Notes: a model not told the origin generated them from the letters alone. DNA of 64,000 nucleotides from Lycium barbarum (GCF_019175385.1 NC_083337.1:20135885-20199884); one strand, 5' to 3'; shown: positions 11,274 through 22,836, numbered from the stretch's first letter. A program made the numbers and translations.

Positions 11274-12418
11274 TCTTAGTAGAAGAGCTTTATTTTAGGC
11301 TTGAAACTCTAAGACAACCGCTTGTGGAATAATGATTTAAGACGATGATGTAGTTGATTTAGGCTTTAATTTGTTATTTTCGGTTTTGGCATGAGGTAAG
11401 TTAAGCTTGAATCATGTGTTGTTGAATTAGCCTTCTTGTCGGAGTATATTGTCTAGATTGACATATAGTGCGCTTCCTAGTCAAAGCATATACGTGTTGA
11501 ACCTTTTGAGTATCTAACTCTTGGGAAGGTGAGATGAAGGTAGAAACCCCCTTATTGGTGTTGAGACTTGAGTGTTCTAGTCGTTAGAAATCCCCGTGAG
11601 GGATATGTTTTTCTTATTTGGGTGAAGATGTATTTTTATCTTTCCGGGGTCGTTTAGTACAAAGAAAGCTCTACTTCGTGATTTGGCTCTTATAGAGTTA
11701 GTTGGAGTCTTAGATGTTGTGGTTACATGTATTCTCACTATTTGTTCTCTTGATACGTAGTCGTTGATCGATCCAGGTTCGAAATCGTTCTTATGTGACT
11801 CTGTACTTTACCCTTAATTTAGGTAGGGAACCCGAACAATTGTTGGCACCTTTTTTCTATGAATACCCCTGCTAGTGTCCTTGTTCTCTTCTAGAATATA
11901 TTGAGATTGTGTCGTTGTAGTTAAGGGCCGTGAAATTACTTTTGATGTACTTGAATTAGAAATGATGAACGTTGATGTGATTTTGGGGATAGATTAGTGT
12001 TCCGAGTGTTACGAAACTCTGGGTTGTCAATCAGAAATAGTTAGGCTTGAATTTGCTGAGGGACTCGTTATAGAGTGAAAAACTGATATTGCTAAAACCT
12101 CGGGGTAGACTTATGTTGTATCTTAAGACTTGCGGGATGAACTCAAAGGGGGCGTAGTTCTATCTAGTTGTTGTAGTGTCACTCAAGCCGTGTTACCACC
12201 ATTTAATCCCTACTTCAGATATGTGTTGAACCTTTCGACTATGTATTCCCTATGAAAGTTCAGATTGGAGGTATGAATCCCTCGTCCATGTGTTAGGCTT
12301 GAATGATGTAATCATTATGTGGTTAGTTGTATGTTACCTCTGAGAATGATCCTCTTTACTAAAGAACTCTAGAAATTTTGAAATTTGAGGTTTAGTGAAA
12401 AATCTTAAGCCATTAATT
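11274..12418 (+). other. element B 3' internal region, non-coding
   Basis: Resumes element B after A. T/G-rich sequence with stops in all frames; no pol motif seen. The last 50 bases align with the 3' end of element C, including TTTAGTGAA and the stem-loop that follows, so this is an internal 3' end of the same family. Confidence 0.6.
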
Positions 12419-12450
12419 TCATTCGGGGACGAATGATCTTAAGGGGGGGA
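12419..12450 (+). other. stem-loop and polypurine tract of element B
   Basis: TCATTCG/CGAATGA with loop GGGA (12419-12436), then AAGGGGGGGA (12441-12450), three bases before the LTR start TGTAACACTCC. It shows that the LTR at 12454 is the 3' LTR of B. Confidence 0.8.
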
Positions 12451-12874
12451 TAATGTAACACTCCGTAAATTTGGGATAGGTGTGAATGTGTATAATGGGT
12501 GTAAATGTGATATTTTAACTATATGAATCCTTTCGGGATGAATTTGGGTGAAAAATAGTCGTTATAGAATAAAACCAAGTAGTGAAGTTCGTAAGAGTTT
12601 TTAAAATCGCCTAAGTTTTGTTGACCTGTCTTGTAGGCCAATTTCGTGAAATTCCGTTGCGAAGTTGGGAAAACTTCCACTAATAGATGTTGTAGATCTT
12701 TGAAATATCTTTCCAAAGGTATATATTGGAGCTTAAACGGACTGGTGAGTAAAACGTTATGGCCGTTTTACTAACGTGCATTTTGTGGGATCATCCTGTG
12801 GTTCAATCCTGTGAATATCAGGATGAATAGGTCAAACGTGCGATTCGCATGATGTGTCACACGCCTTGCTCGAC

Positions 12875-12985
12875 TATAAAAACCCCTAGACCGTGAATTT
12901 TCTTAAACCTTCATTCTACTTCTTCTTTGGCCGAATTTTTGAGAAGAAATAAGCCTAGGGCTTCCCCAAAACATATGAGGTAAGT
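12875..12985 (+). promoter_or_regulatory. LTR promoter: TATA box and nearby splice-donor-like site
   Basis: TATAAAAA at 12875-12882, about 420 bp into the LTR, is a good core-promoter candidate. About 100 bp downstream lies AGGTAAGT (12978-12985), a consensus plant 5' splice site. The related LTRs at 19734 and 41448 have GGTAAGAA and AGGTAAGT in similar settings. Confidence 0.45.
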
Positions 12986-13936
12986 TCTTGATCAATTCCT
13001 ATCATTACTACATTATTCTAACGTCAATTCACTACTCTTAAACACTGATTCATCTTTTCAAACCCTAGATTCTTGAAAGCTAAAGAAAGAGAAGAAGAAA
13101 GGAACGTTGGAGACTTTGAGATTCCTTCAAAAAGGTATGATCCTTGATTTTTCTGATGTTATTGAAAGGGTTTAGACTAGTGTAGGTTTTCCTAGGAGAT
13201 TATACTCCATGAAGGATTCATGAAGCTCTCAAGAACACGTTCTAGACATAAAAACCCTTGTTTTTCTATAAAGGGGTATATGAGTAGAATTAGATTAAAG
13301 CTCTAATCTTTCTCATCTAAAACCATTGTAGTGTGATTGTTGAACCTTGGGAACTCTGTTTTGCTAGATTTTAGCGGGATTTGGGGTATGTCTCTTTTGA
13401 AAACCTTCTTTTGAAGTATGTCTCTTTTGAACATACTCTTTCGACTATGAAGGTGATTTGTATGTCTCTATTAAAAATCCTTTTCGACTATGAAGGTGAT
13501 TTGTATGTCTCTCTTTCAAAAACATTATTATGGATGTATGTGTTCTTCTTAAAAGTTCTATATTGAATAAAAAGGTGAATCTCTCGTACAAAACTTTAAT
13601 TCATGTTTTGATTAATGGTTAATGTGTGTGAGGGGACAAACCTACTGTAAACCTTGATTGTATTATCCTCTATATACGTATATGAAATCATAATCATTTT
13701 CTTCTATAAGAGATGATCAGTGATGATGGTTAATTGTTGATATTGATGATTTTACAAAGAAACTATGACAAAGGAATCTTGTTTAAAGAAGTGGAAACAT
13801 TTTCAAGATTATCTATGAAATTATGGATTTTCATAATGTCATAATGAACTGTAATGCTATTTGATGGAGTGACTACTTTGAGACAAATTGTGAATCGGCT
13901 TCTATGCTATGAATTTTTTTGTTGTGTTTGGCCTAG

Positions 13937-14069
13937 CTACTCGGGAGGAAGGGTTTCCACTATGGATCCTAGTGTGGTAATTGCCTAGCCATTCGGGAGG
14001 AAGAGTGGCCACTACTGGGTTCGCTACCCGGAGTGTGGTTTTTGCCAAGCTATTCGGGAGAAAGTATAG
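13937..14069 (+). other. three hairpins with loop GGGAGGAA in the B/C LTR
   Basis: CTACTC-GGGAGGAA-GGGTTT (13937-13956, right arm decayed), CCATTC-GGGAGGAA-GAGTGG (13989-14008) and CTATTC-GGGAGAAA-GTATAG (14050-14069, one mismatch). Between the last two sits GGGT-TCGCT-ACCC (14017-14029). The same set with other arm sequences is in the LTR of C. Confidence 0.65.
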
Positions 14070-14761
14070 TCACCGAGAATAACATATTCCGGTATGGTGT
14101 GCTGTGTTTAGGGAACCTCTATGGTCATCCCTTTGATGTGATTGATTCTTGGGCCTATATTGGCATGTGTGATATTCTTATTCTCTTATGGGAGCTATTG
14201 TTGACAATCGTGATCAATTTGAAGTGCATAATTGAAAGTTGTAACTTGACAAAAGGCTTTATAATCGGTTTTGATAATTCTTATTGAGATACACAAGCTG
14301 AATACCTTTTTTATATTGATTAATGGTTTTTTAAACTGTTGAACAAATGATATTAAGAATCATAAAGTGAAATGACTGTTTTTATACTATCTTTTCAGAA
14401 CTGTTTTCTTTATGTATTATTATATTTTATTTTTATATTACGTGTTGTCCTCGAGGAACTCACTGAGTATGAAAGTACTCAGGCATATCATTGTTGTTTT
14501 GGATGGTATGTTAGGTAACGGAGAAGAGCAGGTTCGTGATACTCTCGACGCTTAGGAGAACTTGCTACTGCTATTGATTTGGTGAACCCACATCTTTGTT
14601 CGCGGGACACTTCCTATTTCATTTATTATTCTAGATTTCCGGGTTGCGTCCTGAAGTTAGATGATTGTTGTGTCTCTTAGAAGGTCCATAGATAGTTGTT
14701 AAAATTGTGGGTAGATTGTCAAAGTCTCGTACGACTTAATGGGTGTTTGGCACGTTTATGA

Positions 14762-14979
14762 CCTAGGATTGTTGTCGGTGTCTGTGGAGCTGTGTCTAGT
14801 GGAATTTTTCTTATGCAGCCTGACCACCTGCATGACCGAGAAACTCCCTGGACATTTATAAGTGTTTACTATCTTCTTGATTCTAGATTGTGTTGTAAGG
14901 CTTAAAATCTTATTAGGGTCATTCTAATGCGTTCGTTAATTCGTGCCTATTATAGAAATAGCTCTAACACAATCCAGAA
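14762..14979 (+). other. leader of element C
   Basis: Homologous to 372-610 of element B. The primer site is lost in the deletion at 14761. No ORF. Confidence 0.7.
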
Positions 14980-16007
14980 ATGGTAACCGAGGGCGTCCCG
15001 TGATAGCTAACTGAAATCTTGGGGGCGAATACTGGTAACAAAATAATGTTGGAAATCAAGCAACACCTCAAGCACCGCCTTCTCCTGCTGTTCTTGTTGC
15101 GGGTATGCTTGAGATTGGTATGATGCAAACTACTATTCAAATGTTGACTACATTAGTTGCAGCTCAGCAACAGCGTGGAGGTATGGAACCTCATGGTGGA
15201 GGCAGACTTAAGCAATTCCTAGACATAAAGTCACCAGAGTTCTTCGGGTCACGAGAGATGGACGACCCCCAACACTTTTTAGATGAGACTTTCAAGGCGT
15301 TGAGGTCAATGAATACCCATGGTTCCGAAGCTGTGAGGTTTGCTTCTTATCAATTGAAGGATGTTACTCACACATGGTTTGAGATGTGGGAGTCTGAGAG
15401 GGGTGATGTTGTTTTAGCTCCTACGTGGGCTGAATTTGAAGACTTAATGGAAAGGTTTCTGTCTGATAAAGAGAGGTTTTCTTTGGCTACCAAGTTCGAG
15501 AAACTTGAGCAAGGTACAAAATCTGTTCATGAATACAGCTTAGAGTTCACCCGTCTGTCAAAATATGCATTGTACATGATCCCAACTGAGAAGCATAAGT
15601 TGACTCGTTTTGTACCTGGGTTGGTCCCATGAATTAAGTTTGCATGTGCTACTTTTGCTATGTCTCCTACTTGCACTTTCTCATCTTTGGTTGGGTTTGT
15701 TGAACAACAAGGGAGTTGAAAAAATGAGGAGAGGGTGGAGCGAGACTAGAACAAAAAGGCCCGGTCGGCGGATGGTTTCAGTGGTAATAATTATAATGAA
15801 GGGCAGAGGAGAGAATATTCTGCACCTGCTCAGTCTGGCGCATATTCGAATGCAAGTGTGCCTTCCGGTAGGAAAAGTCCAAAGAATAATAACCAAAGCA
15901 GATTCTCCCAGGGTAGTAGTCGGTCCGCTATATGAGAAGATCATATCTGTTATCACTGTGGTATTAGGGGCCATATTAAGAGGGAGTGCAAAACGTGGCT
16001 ACACGAG
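14980..16007 (+). pseudogene. element C gag remnant (capsid/nucleocapsid)
   Basis: ATG at 14980 is followed within eight codons by stops. An open stretch 15105-15632 (175 codons) encodes the retrotransposon gag domain: FLDIKSPEFFGS, DPQHFLDETFKALRSM, YQLKDVTHTWFEMWE, TWAEFEDLMERF. A stop at 15630 cuts it. After a second stop and frame change the nucleocapsid part follows, rich in Ser, Asn and Gln, with an intact zinc knuckle CYHCGIRGHIKREC at 15948-15989 (C-x2-C-x4-H-x4-C). Gag would form the particle and bind RNA. The breaks make it non-functional. Confidence 0.85.
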
Positions 16008-16836
16008 ATGGCTGCTATGTCTAACGAAAGGAATGATTTGCCTACTTCTGCAACTGCTAAAAATCCGCCTGCTGGTAATGCTAACAATAATAATCAGAAT
16101 GCTTATAATAATAGAAAAGGAAAGGAAGTTGCTAACACTTCTGGTGGGGGGACAACTCGACTTTATGGGCCGACTCGTAGGGAGACATTTGCGGCTTCTG
16201 ATGCTGTGGTTACAGGTATCTTTACCATATGTTCTCATGATGCTTATTCATTGATTTATCCTATGTTACCCCTTATTTTGCTCTTGATATGGGTATGAAA
16301 CTCGAACCTTTGTTTGAACCCTTTGCTATTGATACGCCTTATGGTGTTCCTATTATTGCTTCTAGAGTGTATAAAAATTATGTTATTGTGATTAAAGGTA
16401 GCGAGACCGTGGCTGATTTGTATGTACTTGAGATGGTGGATTTTGATGTAATTATAGGGATGGACTGGATATCCGCATATTATGCTAATGTGGATTGTCG
16501 CCATAAGTTAGTTCATTTTGCCTTTCCCGATGAGCCTGCATTGTGTGGAAGGGTGAAATTGCTAAGCCAAGGGGTAGATTTATTTCTTATCTTAAGGCTC
16601 ATAAGATGATTACTAAGGGGTGTATTTACCATTTGGTTGCTGTTAATGATACAAAAGCCATAGTACCCGAATTCGCATCTGTTACCATAGTTAGTGATTA
16701 TCCCATAGTGTTTCCTGACGATCTTCCTGCTATTCCTCTCGATAGAGTTATGATTTTGGGATTGATGTTATTCCTGACACCCAACCTATTTCTATTCCAC
16801 CTTATCGTATGGCTCCAGCGGAGCTATAGGAATTAA
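16008..16836 (+). pseudogene. element C protease remnant
   Basis: After the zinc knuckle comes a Asn-rich linker (16008-16200). Then follow FAIDTPYGVPIIASRVY and DVIIGMDWISAYYANVDC, typical of the retropepsin-like protease and its downstream part in plant gypsy elements. The DxGS/T catalytic segment expected between HDAYSLI and the following block is missing: a short deletion near 16255-16265 removes it and shifts the frame. Further shifts near 16540 and 16770 break the link to RT. Inactive as a protease. Confidence 0.8.
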
Positions 16837-18020
16837 AGGATCAGTTAAAGAACTTGTTGGATAAGGGTTTCATCTAACCAAGTTCCTCACCTTGGGGTGC
16901 TCTAGTATTGTTTGTTAGAAAGAAAGATGGTTCCCTTAGATTGTGTGTTGATTACCGTCAGCTTAATAAGGTGACCATTAAGAATAAGTATCCTTTTCCT
17001 ATGATAGATGATTTGTTTGACCAACTTCAGGGTGGTAAGTTCTTTTCAAAGATTGACCTGAGGTCTGAGTATCACCAATTGAAGATAAAGGAGAAGGATA
17101 TCCCGAAAACCGCTTTCTGTACTCGTTACGGGAACTTTGAGTTTCTAGTGATGTCCTTTGGGTTGACTAATGCACATGCTGCATTCATGGATTTGATGAA
17201 TTGTGTGTTTAAGCCTTATCTAGACCACTTCATTATTGTGTTTATTGATGATACTTTGGTGTATTCTAAAAGTCGTGAGGATCATGCTAATCATTTGAGA
17301 ATAACTTTGACAACACTCGAGGAAAACAAGCTTTATGCGAAATTCTCAAAGTGTAAATTCTGGCTTGAGTCTGTGGCTTTATTGGATCATGTGGTGACTG
17401 GTGACGGTATTAAAGTAGATCCTCAAAAAATTTCAGCAGTTAAGGATTGTCCTAGACTAACTAGTGTGACTGATATTCGTAATTTCTTGGGATTGGCAAA
17501 TTATTACAGAAAGTTTGTGGAAGGTTTTTCGTCTATAGCCTCTCTATTGACTAAATTGACACAGAAAACTACTACGTTTCATTGGTCCGAAGCTTGTGAG
17601 AAGAGTTTCCAAGAGCTTAAGACAAAGTTGACTTCGGCTCCTATTTTGACTTTACCTTCTGGGTCTGGTGGATATGTGGTGAATTGCGATGCTTCCAGAA
17701 TTGGTTTGGGTTGTGTATTGATGCAGAACGGTAAGGTGATTTCTTATGCTTCGCGACAGTTGAAAAATCATGAGAAGAATTATCCGACTCATGACTTGGA
17801 GTTGGCTGCCATTGTATTTGCCTTGAAAATTTGGCGTCACTATTTGTATGGCGAGCATTGCGATGATTTTGCTGACCATAAAAGCTTGCAATACATCTTT
17901 AAGCAGCGAGAGTTGAATCTCAGACATAAGAGGTGGTTGGAGTTGTTAAATTATTATAACTTGAATATTTTGTATCATCTTGGTAAGGCTAATATGGTTG
18001 TTGATGCTTTGATAGAAAAT
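16837..18020 (+). pseudogene. element C reverse transcriptase-RNase H
   Basis: A long open stretch (16908-18131) holds the [47 protein letters not shown] and the catalytic [10 protein letters not shown]. Connection and RNase H follow: [52 protein letters not shown], then [10 protein letters not shown]. In that last block an Ala stands where the family usually has Thr before the catalytic Asp. The RT start upstream of 16908 is in the same family but contains a stop (16878). A frameshift near 18010 ends the frame. This is the best-kept pol piece in the window. Confidence 0.9.
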
Positions 18021-19546
18021 CTATGGGCACGTTGGCTTATTTGTGCGTTCATGACATGCCAATGGGGAAGGGAGTTCGAAGACTTGCTAGTCTTGTGGTT
18101 AGACTTGATGAAACTGAAGATGGAGAGTTAGTGAGAATCACGCCATCACGGTCTGACATTGTGGAAAGGATTAAATCCAAGCAATATGATCATGAACTTT
18201 TGGCAAAGCTGAGAGATGAAGTGGAAAGGGGTGAGTACACTTCATTTACTTTTGGGACTGACAATAGTGTTCTGCGGTTGCAAGGACGATAGTGTGTTCC
18301 TGATGTTGATGGTCTTCGACAAGAATTAATGATAGAAGCTCATAGTTCCAAGTATTTGGTTCATCCGGGATCCACCAAAATGTATAAGGACTTGAAGCAG
18401 CACTATTGGTGGAGAAGCATGAAGGTCGATATTTCTAACTTTGTGGCTAAGTGTTTGAATTGTCATAGGTGAAGGGTGAACATCAAAGGCCTGGTGGTCT
18501 GGCTCAGAATATCGAGATTCCGTAGTGGAAGTGGGAGGTGATGAATATAGATTTCTTTGTGGGTTTACCCGCACAAAGGCCAAATTTGATTCGATTTGGG
18601 TGATTGTGCATAGACTCACAAAGTCTGCCCATTTCTCCTTGTGAAGACATCATATGCCATGGCGGAGTACGCCAAGTTATACCTAAAGGAGATAGTTAGA
18701 TTGCATGGGATTTCGATATCCATCATATCTGACAGAGGTACGCAATTCACTGCTCATTTTTGAAAATCCTTTCATGAAAGTTTGGGAACTAGAGTGAAAT
18801 TGAGCACTGCCTTTCATCCTTAAACTGACGGGCAGGCAGAGAGAACTATTCAGACTTTGGAAGATTTGCTGCGAGCCTGTGTTATAGATTTCAGAGAAAA
18901 TTAGGATGAACATTTACCTCTTATGGAATTCGCGTAGAACAACAGCTATCAAGCGAGTATTCAAATGGATCCTTATGAGGCTCTTTATGGGAGGCTTTGT
19001 CGGTCTCTAATTGGTTGGTTTGAACCAACTGAGGTAGAATTATTGTTTCCTGACTTAGTTCATGAAGCAATCGAGAAAGTGAATCTTAGTGTACAACGAC
19101 TCAAGACAGCTCAGAGTAGACAGAAGTCTTATACGGACATGAGGCGACGAGAGCTGGAGTTTTCTGTTGGTGACAAGGTAATCTTGAAAGTGTCACCGAT
19201 GAAGGGAGTAATGCGGTTTGGTAAAAAGGGGAAGCTTAGTCCTCGTTTCATTGTCCCTTATGAGATTGTTAGGAATATTGGGACAGTGGCTTATGAGTTG
19301 AATTTACCATCTGATATGTCTATGGTGCATCCTGTGTTTCACATTTCGATATTGAGGTTGTACAAACTTGATCCTTCCCATGTGTTGAAACCTGAAGAGA
19401 TTGAAATAAATGAATGGCTATATTATGAAGAAGAACTAGTTTGGATTCTAGATCGGCAAGTTAGAAGGTTGAGAACAAACGATGTAGCTTCAGTAAAAGT
19501 CCTGTGGCGAAATCATGATACCAAAGAAGCAACTTGGAAAGCATAG
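18021..19546 (+). pseudogene. element C integrase with chromodomain-like tail
   Basis: 18023-18290 is an open linker. 18320-18470 encodes the zinc-binding part (EAHSSKYLVHPGSTKMYKDL, then FVAKCLNC). The catalytic core (18540-18960) is recognisable only in pieces across all three frames with several stops and frameshifts (ISDRGTQFTAH; TIQTLEDLLRACVIDF). 18965-19546 is open and holds the C-terminal domain: MDPYEALYGR, KVSPMKGVMRFGKKGKLS, HPVFHISIL and the tail LDRQVRRLRTNDVASVKV with ATWKA. That tail is typical of Tekay/Del chromoviruses and is thought to steer integration to heterochromatin. Broken. Confidence 0.85.
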
Positions 19547-19683
19547 GAGGACATAAAGAAAATATATCCTTACTTGTCCCCTATTGTAGGTATGAGTTAA
19601 AGTTTCTAGCTATTCGTACGCGAATCGTTTGTGTTTGTTTGAAACAACTTGTGGTTTAGTGAATCCTTGGTAGGCTACGATTC

Positions 19684-19730
19684 TCATTCGAGGACGAATG
19701 ATCTTGAGAGGGGGGGGGGGGGGGGGGGGA
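19684..19730 (+). other. stem-loop and 20-G polypurine tract of element C
   Basis: TCATTCG/CGAATGA with loop AGGA (19684-19701), then GAGAG running into a block of about 20 G (19710-19729) and three bases before the LTR. The tract in B is only seven G, so the run in C has expanded or is a base-calling artefact. Confidence 0.8.
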
Positions 19731-19733
19731 TAA

Positions 19734-21918
19734 TGTAACACTCTGTAAATCCGAGTTAAGTGTGAATTAATCTTGGAGAATCAGGACTCCATTGTTTTGT
19801 TAATGAAAAATACGGCCCATATTTCTTGGGCGTATTTCACCCACCTACCTATGCTGTCCACTGTTTTGCTAATGTAAAATACGGCCACCGAATATGGCCC
19901 GTATTTTGAAATACAACCCTTATTTCTTGGGAGTATTTCACCCGTCTCCAGCAGTGTGTATATAAAGCGGGGTTCAGTTAATTTTATCACTTATTCACAT
20001 TCTTATAAACCCTAAGGACGAAATCTTCCTTCCAAGTCTTCTAACATTACGGTAAGAACATCTTTAAAATTATTAATCAATCCTAGCGTTAAACCCATGA
20101 TTCTTAACATGATTCTTGAATGAAAAACCTAGGGTTGCAAGGTAATATTTCTCAAAGTGACTCAAGCTAGGGTTTTGGGTGTTCTTCGTTGTAAAAGTGA
20201 ATTGTTGAGTTGCATAAGGCTTAATTAAGGTATGTGTCTTTTGAAAACCTTATTTTGGATGTATGTCTTCTTTCTAAAAGTTCTTTATTGAATAAAAAAG
20301 TGAACTTTTCATACTTCAAAACCCTATGTCATGCTTTGATTTTGGTTGGTGTACGTGAGGGGACAAACCCACATTAAACCTTGATTGTATTATATTCTAT
20401 ACATGTATACGTAATTCTAAATGTATTTCCTCTATAAGAGATGATCAATAATGATGGCTAATGGTTGATAATGATGTTTTCATGTTGAATTATGACATTG
20501 AAATCTTGGTTAAAGTAAACGTTTTGAAGACATTCTTTGAAATGATTTATCTATACGATATGGCATAATGAGCCTTAATGACCATTGATGATGTGACAAC
20601 CTTGAAAGGAATAAAGAATTGGCTTCTATGCTATGAAAGTAGGTATTGTGTTGGCCTATCTCCTCGGGAGGAAGAGTAGTCACTATGGATCCTAGTGTGG
20701 TAATGCCTAGCCATTCGGGAGAAAGAGTGGCCATTGCCAGGTTCGCCACCCGGGGTGCGGTTTATGCCTAGCTATTCAGGATGAAGAATAGACATCGAGA
20801 ATTACATATTCCGGTGTGGTGCGCTGTGTTGAGGGAACCTCTAAGGTCATCCCTTCGATGTTATTGATTCTTGAACCTGTATTGGCAAGTGTGATATCCT
20901 TATCCTTTTGTGGAACTGTTATTGATAATCATGATCAATATAAAAAGCATATTTGAAAGTTGTAATGAAAGTGGGTATTGTGTTGGCCTTGCTCCTTGGG
21001 AGGAAGAGTAGTCACTATGGATCCTAGTGTGGTAATGCCTAGCCATTCGGGAGGAAGAGTGGCCATTGCCAGGTTCGCCACCCGGGGTGCGGTTTATGCC
21101 TAGCTATTCAGGATGAAAAATAGACATCGAGAATTACATATTCCGATGTGGTGCGCTGTGTTGAGGGAACTTCTAAGGTCATCCCTTCGATGTTATTGAT
21201 TCTTGAACCTGTATTGGCAAGTGTGATATCCTTATCCTTTTGTGGAACTGTTATTGATAATCATGATCAATATAAAAAGCATATTTGAAAGTTGTAACTT
21301 GACAAAAGGCTTTATAATCAGTTTTGATAATTCTTATTGAGATACACAAGCTGTATAACTGATTTCACGATGTTTCATACTATCCTAAGAACTGATTTCT
21401 TTAAGTATTATTGTACATTATTTTCATAGTACTTGTTGTCCCCGAGGCACTCACTGAGTATGACGTACTCAGGCATACCATTGTTGTTTTTGATGGTATG
21501 TTAGGTAACGAAGAAGAGAAGGTTCGTGGAGACTAAAGCGCTTAGGAGAACTGCGGTTGCTGTTGATTTGGTGAGCCCACATGCTCATTCGTGGGTCATC
21601 CTCTACTTTATTCATTTATATTAGTTTTCCGAGCTGCGTCCTGATGTGTCAGACAATTACTATTTTGTCTTAGAAGCTCTATAGTACACATTCTTGTGGG
21701 TAGTTGTTGAGTTTGGTTTAACTTTTGGGCGTTCTCACGTTTTGATTAAGTTTTATATTATTAAAGACTTCCTCTGATTTTTAATTCATATGTCATGATT
21801 TGATTGTATTTATTTTATAAACGGGTTCAAGTGTTGTTATTGCACCTTTTAGGTTCTTCCGATGTTGTTCATGACGTCGCATGCCGGTCACGTCTAGGGT
21901 GGATTTTTGGGCATGACA
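19734..21918 (+). repeat. 3' LTR of element C
   Basis: It starts TGTAACACTCTG and ends GGGCATGACA, about 2.19 kb. Homologous to 12454-14761. It has a TATA box (TATATAAAG, 19959-19967), a splice-donor-like GGTAAGAA (20051) and a 332-bp tandem duplication (20633-21296). The bases after it (ACTTG) belong to the LTR of element D. Confidence 0.85.
20633..21296 (+). repeat. 332-bp tandem duplication inside the LTR of C
   Basis: Two head-to-tail units (20633-20964 and 20965-21296), nearly identical, each starting ATGAAAGT.GGTATTGTG. Each unit carries one full set of the GGGAGGAA hairpins (first unit: 20660-20679, 20711-20730, 20772-20791). The B/C LTR has only one set, so the duplication arose in C or its parent. 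Confidence 0.85.
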
Positions 21919-22803
21919 ACTTGCTTCTATGTTTTGGAAAGGAAATATTACTACTATGATTCTTTTGGAGTGAAAAACGTTGTTGGTATCCCTTTGGAAG
22001 AGAAAAACGTAGCTTCCATGTTTGTGTTAGAAGCACAATATTATTCTAAGTGAAAAGGTCTCAAATATAGTTGCAAAACGTTTTGGATCTAGAGAAAATG
22101 AGAATTCAAAGCATTTCATGTTTTATTAACTGTGGGGTCCACCCACATCTTCAATGTATTACTACATCACCAACTTATCCAAATTACCCCACTCATATAT
22201 CATATATGGGAGATTAGTCATATTTTCTTTCCTTGGCAAGGCCCCACGTGACCATGTGATGATAATACATATCCTTTTTTCTAGTAGATTAATTACTTGT
22301 TCCTCGCTTACAATCCAACACTTAATAATTTACCTGCATAATTAGTTTGTTCATCCAAATTCACTTAAATAATAATCATTTTCAACATACCTCATATACT
22401 AATTATTATGATCATGTGATGACACTAGTCCATAGCCTCTTTTGACATATATAGAATATTATTTTCAGTGATCGTCAACACACTTTTAAGTCTTAGATCA
22501 TTTTGGGACTTCATCCTTTATATACTGGGCTCTTGACATGCACAATTAAATATTACCAAATTCCCCGTGGCTTAGGTCTACTTACATACGTTGAGTGGCT
22601 CAAATCATAGCCCGAAAGCCTAGGATATTACGTTGATTAAACTTATAATCTTCGATTCGTTTAACCTCTAACCTTCACGACACTTATTTATCACTTGTGA
22701 AACACAGTGTAAACGCTTATAACCTCAAAGATAACCTTGTCCTTCAAACTTATGTCGACTAACTTAAGACACAAACTAACGTACGAAAGTATGTGATGTA
22801 ACA
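21919..22803 (-). repeat. 3' LTR of element D, right part
   Basis: On the minus strand it starts TGTTACATCACATAC at 22803, next to a polypurine tract. Bases 21919-22195 match 38752-39034 (TGCTATGTTTTGGAAAGG, TTTCATGTTTTATTAAC), which is the other LTR of D. The remainder of this LTR lies left of the window, beyond the inserted B/C block. Confidence 0.7.
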
Positions 22804-22836
22804 TCTTCCCCCATTTGGAACATTTGTCCTCGAATG
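22804..22836 (-). other. polypurine tract and stem-loop of element D
   Basis: On the minus strand: CATTCG-AGGA-CAAATG (22821-22836, one mismatch in the stem), then a purine run GGGGGAAGA to the LTR. Confidence 0.7.

Larger units (their letters stand above)
12454..14761 (+). repeat. LTR shared by elements B (3') and C (5'), right end deleted
   Basis: It starts TGTAACACTCCG after the polypurine tract of B. It is homologous to 1-355 at its end and to 19734-21918 throughout. A deletion at about 14761 fuses GGCACGTTTATGA directly to CCTAGGATTG of the leader, removing the last part of the LTR and the primer site (compare 170-375 in B). C therefore could not start reverse transcription normally. 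Confidence 0.8.

Noticed and set aside
16908..18131. Endogenous pararetrovirus polymerase
   Set aside because: RT is followed by RNase H, integrase and a chromodomain-like tail between LTRs with primer site; no movement protein or coat-protein motif. It is a Ty3/gypsy element.
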